From contig OX463784.1 of the NCBI GenBank assembly GCA_949825025.1, positions 14,489,283 through 14,553,282 on the forward strand: a stretch of DNA of 64,000 nt, read 5' to 3'. The translations under genes were made by a program, and so were the position numbers. Source of the DNA: Siphlonurus alternatus (lineage: Eukaryota; Arthropoda; Insecta; Ephemeroptera; Siphlonuridae). Positions 12,301-19,206 of the stretch are shown one piece after another; within the stretch, counting starts at the first letter, position 1, and every line of letters starts with the position of its first letter. Below the pieces are notes generated by a model. The model was not told where the DNA came from. It did not search any database and worked only from the letters and a program-made list of their open reading frames with translations.

Positions 12301-15269
12301 ATGAAAAGTACTAAAATATTTGTTTTGACTAGAAATGAATAGAGCTTAGGAATTTCTAAAAATCTCTCTATGTATCCAATTAATTTCAATTGTTTGCTTG
12401 CTAATAAATCATGTTCGTGTCCAGCTGCACATGCACTTGAAGGATGTCCAAACTGCGCTGGCTCGCACCGTCACTCTCCTGCAGAGTTTTGTGTCTCACG
12501 ATGCTCAGAGAGCCCTCAAGTACCTGCAGAGACATTGCCAGCTGTTACAGTGAGTATTTCAGTTCATGTTTTATGATGAATAAAAACAATGTGACTCTTT
12601 TTAGTGCTTGTCACAGTAGTCATATTTTATTATTTTTATTTCTTTTTTTTTTTTTTTTTTTTTAGTTTAGGTTTCATTCTTAATGTTAAAAATTTGGAAT
12701 ACATGTCTTAGAATTTAACCTATGTATTCTAATTTTTAACATTAAGAACTATATAAGGCAAACATAAGTTCTGGCACCAATATGGCCGTCATATTCAGTT
12801 TGGTTTTTTGTCATGTCCTGTTCGACCAATAAGGTCTTTGTTATAAATTGTCTAGCAATGAAAAAAAAATAAATAAATAAATAAAAAATTAAATTTGATG
12901 GGCAATGTACACAAATCTGATATAAAAATCTGATGTAATATAAGCTATAATTTTGACTCTGTGCCCACAGTGACCTGCAGGCCCAACACCCGGGCCTCCC
13001 TGGCCTCCAGTCCCTGCTGGCCGGCCTCTCCCTGCCAGCTCGTGACGGAGACGAGCCAGAGCTGCTGGTGGCGGCCGCCCTCGGTAACCCGGGAGACCAG
13101 CAGCAGTGTGGCGTGTTCGCACAGAACCAGGTGGCGCAGATCCTAGCCAAGCTGAGCAGACACGCACAGGGAGGGGAGGGTGAGTCATGTAATTTGTAGC
13201 AAGTGTTGTCAAATGGCCAAAAAAAAAAAACTCAGTAAGCCTCTGGTTTTTAAAGATAAAAATGAAATTTTCTCAATATTATTGAAGCTCATTAATAAAA
13301 AAAAAAAATAATAAAAAAAATGTCTCTAAAAATGAGCGGCAAGTCAAACATAATATACACGCAAATGCATTGTTTTTTATTAATTTTTCTCTTTTTGATG
13401 GGTCAATATTCAAATTAAGGAAAATAAACCATTTAGGTTGTGATAATCTTATTAAAAGAAAAGGATAGGAATAACCAGCAAGGCCTTACCATCGAAAGAG
13501 TCACAGCAGGTGGAAATTCTTGCGGTCACAGAGGTTTATTCACTCGAAAGTTTTTACATTTTTGAAATGTTTCGCATCGTGGAGATGCTTCTTCAGTCAC
13601 AAGAAGAAGTAGAAGAAGAATAAGAAGAATAGATTCGAGTGAATAAACCTCTGTGACCGCAAGAATTTCCACCTGCTGTGACTCTTTCGATCTGTAAGGC
13701 CTTGCTGGTTATTCCTATCCTTTTCTTTTAATTTGATGGGTCAATGACAGCTAAAAGCTCGAACTGTGTCCCTTCCCATCAAATATTTGTCTATCATATG
13801 CGTTCCTATCTTCTTTTTAAGTAAATATTATTGAAGCTATTAATTTAATCTATCATGCTTTTTAGGCATTCTTTTTAATTATCTTCTTCTTTTTTTCAGC
13901 CATTTTTTGTCTGTATGTATTGTTTGCATAGGTTTAGGTTAGCTGGTTAATTTAGTATTTATAAAGAACTCCAGTCAACAATACTCTGAAGAAACGATAT
14001 ACAGTACTGTACAAAAGGCAAATGATTTCATTGAAGCCCATTCATGACAAATAATGTGTTGCTTGCTTTAAAATAAATCAATCATTACTCATGTGTAATA
14101 TCTTATTTAATACCATATCTAAATTGTGTTCTCCAGATATCCAGAGTGTCCTACAAGACCTTGACCACGTGTCTCTGCGTCGTCCCGCCCTACTGGAGGC
14201 GTGTGTGGACACTCTCTCGCCACTACTGCTCTCGCCCGCTGGTGGCGTGCGCTCCCTGGCTCACGTCATGATGCTCCGCTACCTTCGCCACAGCCCCACC
14301 AGCGCTGGGGCCTCCGTCTCGGCCTACCTCCGATGTTTGGATAGTCAGAACCCGGACATTCAGGCATCGGCACTAGAGAGACTTCCAGAAGTCATCGTCT
14401 GTGCCCAGGGTCAGTGAACCTTTTTATTATTTTCATATGTTCTCCAAAATAGACAGAATCTGTCTGATTCAAATTATTTATTATTAAAAAAAAAAAAAAT
14501 AGTGTGATCCAGTAATTTGATGAATATTAACCAAAACTTTGAAAAAATAATAACTTTATTTGAAAAGTAATGAAATAATTTATCTATTTTGGTTTTCAAA
14601 TGACCGAATTTAAAATTACTGTAGTTTGTTCTTCATATTTATATCCATAAGAAAGCCTTCTTCTTTTCTTATGCCCACGTTTTAGCTTTTAAACCATTTT
14701 ACTTCTATTAAGCCAGTAGAGATAGGATTCTTTCTCTTCTCTCTTCATGTTGCCAGGCAATGAATCAAGTTCGGCCGATATTGCAGAGCATCTTAACAAA
14801 TGCCCTCTGTCTTGAGGTTTATTTTTACATAATTTACAAATATCACTATCCTTGATTTTAAACTTCTTCCGATGGCATCCCAAATAGTCCATAAGAAAGT
14901 GAAACTGTTGTAATTTATACACACCCTGGTTGTACAATAAGAGAAATAGACCCTCTGATTGCTGAGACCTTGTTTAAAGTTAACAGTTTAACTTGATAAC
15001 ATGGGCACGCTCTGAAGTTAAGAAATACCTAAAAAAAATCAATTAAATACATTTTTAAAAGCACTTCTAAACTGTGTATCACTATAAATTAATATTAAAT
15101 TATTGTAAACTTGTAATTAATTTAAAGGGATTATAACAGCTGTTTGGTTACAGAGTACGCCCTGCTACTGCTGGAACGACTCTTCAAGATGGGGGTTCGT
15201 TCCGGCGTCCACACGGCCCCCAATATCTCGCGTGCCGTCGCATTACTGCAGCTCCAGTCAGGCTGTTAG
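59..15269 (+). CDS. INTS1: Integrator complex subunit 1 (INTS1), 3' part, 16 coding exons
   Basis: INTS1 is the large scaffold subunit of the nuclear Integrator complex, which binds RNA polymerase II and carries out snRNA 3'-end cleavage and promoter-proximal attenuation. Sixteen exons join in phase: 59-309, 638-782, 1244-2097, 3087-3339, 4350-4586, 5044-5558, 5900-6242, 7108-7769, 8164-8293, 8700-8905, 10243-10515, 11919-12111, 12425-12549, 12971-13179, 14137-14409, 15154-15269 (TAG stop). Together they encode 1594 residues, about 73% of the roughly 2190 of vertebrate INTS1. The protein is leucine-rich and helical throughout, as expected for HEAT-type repeats, with no catalytic motif. I recognise the family from the segment beginning ELLMNRDDYLRPLRALLRE and from the C-terminal helices. 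The first exon opens at an acceptor, so the N-terminal exons lie to the left. Long exons have AT-rich cores; short ones are GC-rich. The identification is by recognition and was not checked by a database search. Confidence 0.95.
638..782 (+). CDS. INTS1: INTS1 exon 2 of window
   Basis: The acceptor is TTACAG at 632-637 and the donor is GTAAAC at 783. It completes a split Arg codon and then encodes RGDKREIQTLLNF onward, ending in phase 0 (window residues 84-132). Confidence 0.93.
1244..2097 (+). CDS. INTS1: INTS1 exon 3 of window (854 nt)
   Basis: The acceptor is GACAG before 1244 and the donor is GTCAGT at 2098. It encodes residues 133-416 plus two bases. The coding frame runs upstream of the first ATG because this is an internal exon. 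Codons are GC-rich at both ends and strongly AT-rich at about 1480-1800. Confidence 0.95.
2465..2795. other. GC-rich block of unknown nature in an INTS1 intron
   Basis: About 330 nt with much higher GC than its AT-rich surroundings, near the middle of an INTS1 intron. It has no splice signals that would make it an exon in phase, and the open frame at 2569-2769 (66 codons) resembles nothing I know. A retroelement (SINE or LINE 5' region) fragment is the likeliest explanation. No second copy was seen in the window. Confidence 0.4.
3087..3339 (+). CDS. INTS1: INTS1 exon 4 of window
   Basis: The acceptor is CTACAG and the donor is GTGGGA. A split Ser codon joins exon 3, followed by HLPVQCLCEFLLSDS. 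It includes a Gly/Glu-rich linker near its start and ends in phase 0 (residues 417-501). Confidence 0.93.
3510..4054. mobile_element. 545-bp foldback MITE, Tc1/mariner-like, TA target site
   Basis: Terminal inverted repeats CAGTAAAAACTTGTTATTAC and its complement are flanked by TA at 3508-3509 and 4055-4056. This is the hallmark of a Tc1/mariner-superfamily insertion. The two arms are complementary along most of the element: the block from about 3590 to 3710 matches the inverse of about 3830-3945. There is no transposase coding. It lies in an INTS1 intron, so the pre-mRNA would contain a very long hairpin. Confidence 0.85.
4350..4586 (+). CDS. INTS1: INTS1 exon 5 of window
   Basis: The acceptor is TTCCCAG and the donor is GTGAGT. 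The exon is phase 0 at both ends (79 codons, residues 502-580). It holds an acidic patch (TDDEEDE) followed by leucine-rich helices. Confidence 0.93.
5044..5558 (+). CDS. INTS1: INTS1 exon 6 of window (515 nt)
   Basis: The acceptor is TTCCAG and the donor is GTAAGA. It encodes residues 581-751 plus two bases, beginning DMAQLIVERN. Base composition changes inside the exon, from GC-rich at the 5' end to AT-rich from about 5260 onward. Confidence 0.94.
5671..5695. repeat. (TTTA)n microsatellite
   Basis: About six tandem copies of a TTTA-type tetranucleotide in an INTS1 intron. Confidence 0.85.
5900..6242 (+). CDS. INTS1: INTS1 exon 7 of window
   Basis: The acceptor is TTCCCAG and the donor is GTACGT. 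It encodes residues 752-866, beginning SKLLLTLDRAVESDPDG. It includes a Pro/Ser/Thr-rich, probably disordered linker (about 6050-6140) before helices resume at DVTPEQVPWLLGAVF. Confidence 0.94.
7108..7769 (+). CDS. INTS1: INTS1 exon 8 of window (662 nt)
   Basis: The acceptor is TTACAG and the donor is GTGAGT. It encodes residues 867-1086 plus two bases, beginning ALSAEVRDFNSTAGSPLNLL. The central portion (about 7290-7560) uses AT-rich codons, unlike the 5' end. Confidence 0.95.
8164..8293 (+). CDS. INTS1: INTS1 exon 9 of window
   Basis: The acceptor is TTCCAG and the donor is GTACAA. A split Ser codon is followed by YDSAAVLDFLWALIGNPKLW. It ends in phase 0 (residues 1087-1130). Confidence 0.92.
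8700..8905 (+). CDS. INTS1: INTS1 exon 10 of window
   Basis: The acceptor is CTCTCAG and the donor is GTCAGT. It encodes residues 1131-1198 plus two bases, from ISVLLDYVVEEALCLGQGD to a MMARDG end that continues into the next exon. Confidence 0.92.
9768..10040. mobile_element. About 270-bp foldback element
   Basis: The ends TTACGTTTTTTTACTCC and GGAATAAAAAAACGTAGCC are near-complementary. The pairing continues inward imperfectly (GACCTCAG, TCTAGCT, TATTTTC and CCCGCC blocks occur in both arms). The core is GC-rich with repeated CCGCCCCTA motifs. No coding capacity and no clear target duplication were seen. Confidence 0.7.
10243..10515 (+). CDS. INTS1: INTS1 exon 11 of window
   Basis: The acceptor is TTCCAG and the donor is GTAAGA. 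The split Gly codon continues as TRSRISRQLLLQLYLCVPGL, covering residues 1199-1289. The in-frame ATG at 10181 lies in the intron. Confidence 0.93.
10591..10732. mobile_element. Family B MITE (TTAA type)
   Basis: The inverted ends GCCGATATTACATGATACAA and TTGTATCAAGTGACACCGGC carry internal complementary arms around CTCCATTTGTTTGTATGGAG. The right end is followed directly by TTAA (10733-10736) and the left is preceded by TTAA with one extra base. It is one of at least eight family B copies. Confidence 0.8.
10737..11384. mobile_element. 648-bp palindromic element bounded by TTAA
   Basis: The left arm beginning AGTAAAGTGCGCACGAG and the right arm ending CTCGTGCGCACTTTACT are complementary almost along the whole element. 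TTAA stands on both sides (10733-10736 and 11385-11388), as in piggyBac-type insertions. The left TTAA is shared with the adjoining family B MITE. No transposase is encoded. It lies in an INTS1 intron. Confidence 0.82.
11596..11902. mobile_element. Imperfect foldback element next to a splice acceptor
   Basis: The left arm (about 11596-11667) and right arm (about 11830-11902) are complementary. They share CAAAGTCTT, ACTCG and TAATGTCTGTCGC blocks. The right end lies within about 16 nt of the AG that begins INTS1 exon 12, so the element occupies the branch-point region. Confidence 0.7.
11919..12111 (+). CDS. INTS1: INTS1 exon 12 of window
   Basis: The acceptor is TTGCAG and the donor is GTAACA. 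The split Arg codon continues as QLPMLASSLRGRVHLESPVF (residues 1290-1354). The acceptor sits about 16 nt after the right arm of a foldback element (11596-11902). Confidence 0.93.
12425..12549 (+). CDS. INTS1: INTS1 exon 13 of window
   Basis: The acceptor is GTCCAG and the donor is GTGAGT. It encodes LHMHLKDVQTALARTVTLLQ and the following helix (residues 1355-1395 plus two bases). Confidence 0.92.
12679..12747. repeat. Short inverted repeat
   Basis: TCTTAATGTTAAAAATT at 12679 pairs with AATTTTTAACATTAAGA ending at 12747, leaving a small loop. It follows a poly-T run in an INTS1 intron. Confidence 0.7.
12971..13179 (+). CDS. INTS1: INTS1 exon 14 of window
   Basis: The acceptor is CCACAG and the donor is GTGAGT at 13180. 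The split His codon continues as DLQAQHPGLPGLQSLLAGL. The exon is GC-rich and ends in phase 1 (residues 1396-1465). Confidence 0.92.
13451..13732. repeat. 282-bp inverted repeat with about 95-nt arms
   Basis: The left arm (from ATTAAAAGAAAAGGATAGG) and the right arm (to CCTATCCTTTTCTTTTAAT) are near-perfect complements. The spacer holds a GAAGAA-rich tract and the sequence TGTTTCGCATCGTGGAGATG. The pattern suggests head-to-head copies of one retroelement or foldback end. Confidence 0.8.
14137..14409 (+). CDS. INTS1: INTS1 exon 15 of window
   Basis: The acceptor is CTCCAG and the donor is GTCAGT. The split Asp codon continues as IQSVLQDLDHVSLRRPALLE, covering residues 1466-1556. It ends in phase 1. 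Confidence 0.93.
14689..14937 (-). mobile_element. Non-LTR retrotransposon 3' coding fragment
   Basis: The minus strand encodes 82 residues with the zinc-knuckle-like spacing C-x2-C-x8-H-x3-C (CKLCKNKPQDRGHLLRC), preceded by LMDYLGCHRKKFK. This arrangement is typical of the region after the reverse transcriptase/RNase H domain in Jockey/I-type LINEs. There is no reverse transcriptase upstream, so it is a dead fragment inserted antisense in an INTS1 intron. Confidence 0.6.
15154..15269 (+). CDS. INTS1: INTS1 last coding exon
   Basis: The acceptor is GTTACAG. The split Glu codon continues as YALLLLERLFKMGVRSGVHT and ends ...LQLQSGC with a TAG stop at 15267-15269. Confidence 0.93.
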
Positions 15270-15577
15270 ACACCGCAGTCAGCTGTTGCTTTAGTTTCTT
15301 ATATTTATGCAGTTTGAAATGGAGAACACAATGTTTTGTTCTATATGGAAGATGTGAGTATTTTCTTTTCTTCTGAATGCTTTTTAATAATTTTTTATTA
15401 TTTTGTATGTAATCATCTCACAAAAAATAATATTTTGAAACATCTTCTTTGTAAATAATTAAAATTAAAGCTCATAAGTATTAGAGTCAGACTAAAATAA
15501 TCCTGCAGTTTACTGTGTTTTTTTCTTATAATTTTCTTATATTTATAGTTAATAATTCATCAAAGTATTGAAAACCA

Positions 15578-15583
15578 AATAAA
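15578..15583 (+). terminator. Candidate polyadenylation signal of INTS1
   Basis: This AATAAA lies about 310 nt after the INTS1 stop. A second AATAAA at 15690-15695 is followed by T/GT-rich sequence and is an equally good candidate. Many AATAAA matches are expected by chance in DNA this AT-rich, so the assignment is tentative. Confidence 0.35.
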
Positions 15584-16565
15584 AACTATCTAAGTTAAAT
15601 TTGGATATTTGTTATTAAATTAATTATTTCTACATATTATGAAGAGACGATAACAAAATTGTTTAAAAAAAAATATCTTCTTTTTATGGAATAAACCTTC
15701 TTGATAATATATTTTGTTATTTTCTTTTAATAAACCTTAAATGGGTGTGATTGATTTAAAAAATAATCATTATACAGTAAAATATAACTTAAATGTAATA
15801 ATAAGCTAAGATTATAGATTATTCAAAAATAAAATAATACCCTAATAATATTAGAATGACCCTGAAAAGATTATTCCAAATGGAGATTTGAAAAGACTAT
15901 TCCACTATTTGTCAGATAATAATTTTTTTTACGAAGCAATTTTGGTCTAATAAAGATTTGCATTTTAAAAGGTGGCCTCACAGCTCATTAATCATTATTG
16001 TTTCTGTTGGAAGGAGTCAACATAGGTGGTTCAGTAGCCAGGTAATTAAATGGAGACACCTGATGATAAGCTGGTTCCATTAAACTGGCTGCTGAATGTT
16101 CTACGTTGAATCGTTTCATAGGGAAAAGAAAAAAAAAAAAAGTGAATATTCTAAAAAGCTTCCCACTGGGTATATAGAAATGTTATATTTTAAGAATAGA
16201 AATTTAAATGTCATGAAAAATATTAACATTAAAATAGTCCATGCATAAGCAATAGCATAAGCAAGGAATATCGTCTAACTTAAATATTTGCCAATTGTAT
16301 ATCTCCCTTGCTGTTATAGATAGCACTGATGTAAATGCAGTGGAATGACAATCAAATGACTAACCTCCATACTGTGTGTTAGTTAACTACTCAGGATAGT
16401 GTCTGAGGAGGCCTTGGTGTATTGCGTATTTACGCTGCCTGTTAGTGCCTTGTACTACGACTCTCCGAGTACGCATGATGACTGTGTAGGAGGTCTTTGT
16501 TGCCATTCCCTCCCCTCAGATCTATAAGACTGTACCAACAGGACCTGGACGATTTTTTCACGGAC

Positions 16566-16891
16566 AATGGAGTATCGACCTTAATTTTTTTTTATTGCAG
16601 AAATGGATAGAGGGTAAAAAGTTATGTTACCCTGATTTTTTCCCGATTTTTCAGAGCCCGGGAGGTATTTTTAAAAAATTATTGAAAGTCCTTTTTGTGA
16701 CGTCACGCGGTGGCAAGTCCTATCTTTTTCTTAAGGAGCGGCGTCTCGTGACGTCACAAAAAGAACTTTCAATAATTTTTTAAAAATAGTTCCAGGGCTC
16801 TAAAAATTCTGAAAAAAATCAAGGTAGCATAACTTTGCACCCTCTATCTATTTCTGCAATAATAAAAAAAAATTGAGGTCGATACTCCATT
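16566..16891. mobile_element. Family A palindromic MITE, copy 1
   Basis: It starts AATGGAGTATCGACC and ends GGTCGATACTCCATT. Long complementary arms include AAAATTATTGAAAGT and GTGACGTCAC on each side of the centre. Three more copies lie at 26140, 29245 and 50178. The open frame across this copy is a by-product of the palindrome. Confidence 0.88.
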
Positions 16892-17788
16892 GAGAGACAG
16901 GCTGTCTATAGCAGACATCTGCACCTATGTGAGGGGATTTATTTTTTCTTTTTAATAATTTACAAAGCACTTAAGCTTCAATTTTTATCCCGGGTTAAAT
17001 TGAGTGCTGTACTAAAAAATTGTTGTTAACGTATCTGTTTAACATTGCTTAATTAGCATCGATTCAGCTCATATTTTTTAGTACCATGATTTATATAGCT
17101 ACTGGTTTAGCACCATATATGTAGAGTACTCGTTTTAACCTAAGATGTGATAAAAAAAAAGAAAAAAAAATGAGGCTTAATTAATTAGGAGGGGCTATAA
17201 TATATAAAGTGCTTTTGGAATGCCTCTAAATGTTATGCACATGCAGTATTTATTTGATGTTTTATTATTTTAAATTTTCAGCACTTTAGCTATTCACATT
17301 ATATGATCCTCTAAAGAATTAAGGAATAAATAATATAATATATGTAGTTATATTGTCCGTGTTGATTGACATTATCAAATAAGATACCAGGTAAAATATT
17401 TTTTTATTAAATTTAAGCAACTCTTATATTACATATTTCAGCTGTTGTTTTTTTTTTTTTTTCAGTTTTTTTATATTTTAAATATACAAATCACTAACCA
17501 AAATTTGTATTGTTATATCGTTATAATTATTAATATTACATAAAAGTCAAACATTCAAAAGGCAAAGTTTTTTTTATCAATAAAAAGTCTTCTTTGTGGA
17601 AGAAAGAACTGAAATCAAAGAAAAACAAACATTAGTTAACATTTCTAAAATTTCTGATAGTTAAAATGTATAGATAAAATACGTATAGGAATGACAGATC
17701 AGACGAGAAAATTTACATAAATTACAGATTTAGCCCCTGAAAAGTATGCAGCTTCTCTAACATCTAATGTTATATTTAAAAAAAGCTT

Positions 17789-17794
17789 TTTATT
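17789..17794 (-). terminator. Candidate polyadenylation signal of GIPC
   Basis: AATAAA on the minus strand, about 420 nt after the GIPC stop. It could be a chance match in AT-rich DNA. Confidence 0.3.
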
Positions 17795-18023
17795 TAAATT
17801 TAGTGAAATTACAGAATTGTCAGTCTGACATTAAAATTATTGTTGACAATATGAAATTTCTATAAACGTGTATTCTTAGATATATATGTGTCTAAAATAT
17901 AATATATAAGGAATTACTATTTTGTAATTCTTATATAGTTTAGTCATAATATTATAACATTTTAAATACAGCATTATTTCGATTGCCAAGGCTCATAGGT
18001 TAGGGCTTACCATGCGTTATATA

Positions 18024-18133
18024 CAGTCTTCACCTTGGAAAATTTCCCTTTGCAACCTTGTTAATTAACCATTCCCCGTAAGAGTAACACAGGACATGAT
18101 GATTAAGTGGGAAATTTTCCAAGGCGACGGGTG
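18024..18133. mobile_element. Family D MITE (TA-flanked), copy 1
   Basis: It begins CAGTCTTCACCTTGGAAAAT and ends with a partial complement (GGGAAATTTTCCAAGGCGAC). TA stands on both sides (18022-18023 and 18134-18135), as for Tc1/mariner derivatives. It falls in the presumed GIPC 3' UTR. Confidence 0.75.
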
Positions 18134-18213
18134 TACATAGAATTAAAATGCCAGCACATACCATGTAGGTGCGGTGCTGTACACGGTGCTGTTGCGATGG
18201 TGCGACGGTTCCC

Positions 18214-18377
18214 TCAGTCTGCCTTGAGTCTCCCGGAGCGAGCGTCCGTGATTCCTCCCCACAGCTCAATGATGAAGTCATCAGTGAAGCCAAGTTCCTC
18301 CAGGTCAGAGTTGTCGATCGCCTCTGCAAAGTCCATGCTGTTCTGTTTGTCCTTGGCTCGTTCCCAGATCTGACCCG
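18214..18377 (-). CDS. GIPC: GIPC exon 7 (stop codon)
   Basis: The acceptor is TTTGTAG and the TGA stop is at 18214-18216. It encodes [20 protein letters not shown] and the GH2 C-terminus (residues 278-331). Confidence 0.94.
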
Positions 18378-19174
18378 CTACAAATTACATTCTCGTGTTA
18401 GTGTTGCGTCCAGGGGCTCTTGTTTTCAGGGCTAGAACTCCCTTTATGTTAATTAATATAAGCACAGAGAAAAATACAATTTATCTTTTAACGTATTTTG
18501 TCATTAATAATGACAATCATACATTCTCTGCTGCATAATTTCAGATTTAAAACAGGCGATATATAATAATTATTGTTAGGTCTAATCGTAATTCATCAAT
18601 CGGTAATCAGATGAACTGTCTTACTTAAGAACAGACCAATTTTATTATTGAGGATGAAAAAGTAGAATCCTCATTTTTAGCAAAGTTGAAATTATTATTA
18701 TTTTAGGAAAAATTACGTTAAAAGCTTAGGTTTGGATGAAAATTTTCAACTTTATAGCGACAATCATATAGAGAATAATACACATAGGCTGAGTCAGATA
18801 TATTCCGGCCCCTTCCACTGACTTTATGTTAAAAATTTTAAAACTCTTCCCCATTTGTTTGTGTAATGCATGAACAATATGTGATGCATGCATTATTGTT
18901 ATGATCTTTTTATTTTAATGGCATATATAAAGTATATTTATTATATTTAGATTTGTTAATTTTAGTGACATGCAGAAGCAACAAATAAAAACACATGTCT
19001 CGAAGTATTACCTTGTTAAAATTAATTTGTTATTATGATTGTAATGATTAAATAAAAAAAGTCAAATAAAAGAGTATGGAACAAATTTTAAAATCATTTG
19101 TTTTTTACATAAGTTACATTAAATTTAAGCAATAAATTTAAAAAATGTAAAATTTATTACAATGAACAAATTAT

Positions 19175-19206
<32 letters not shown>

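Larger units (their letters stand above)
310..15153. other. Introns of INTS1: inventory of content
   Basis: The 15 introns range from about 310 to 1400 nt and are AT-rich. Introns 310-637, 4587-5043, 7770-8163, 8294-8699 and 12112-12424 show nothing recognisable. 783-1243 has a lone family-like end (GGTCTGTTCGTAAA near 965). 2098-3086 holds a GC-rich block, 3340-4349 a TA-flanked foldback, 5559-5899 a TTTA microsatellite and 6243-7107 a poly-T tract. 8906-10242 holds a foldback. 10516-11918 holds three inverted-repeat elements, leaving little unique sequence. 12550-12970 holds a short hairpin and 13180-14136 a 282-bp inverted repeat. 14410-15153 holds a non-LTR retrotransposon fragment. No additional coding exon was recognised in them. 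Confidence 0.7.
15270..18213. other. Convergent intergenic region INTS1 / GIPC
   Basis: This holds the 3' UTRs of both genes and AT-rich spacer. Recognisable content is a family A palindrome (16566-16891) and a family D element (18024-18133) just past the GIPC stop. A GC-richer block at about 16390-16560 is unassigned. No further gene was seen. Confidence 0.6.

Noticed and set aside
16595..16783. Open frame (MQKWIEG... to ...SIIF) that recurs at 50281-50520 on the other strand and partly at 26357-26725
   Set aside because: The apparent protein conservation comes from the family A palindrome itself. The copies are in opposite orientations and include the inverted arms, so no selection on a protein is implied.
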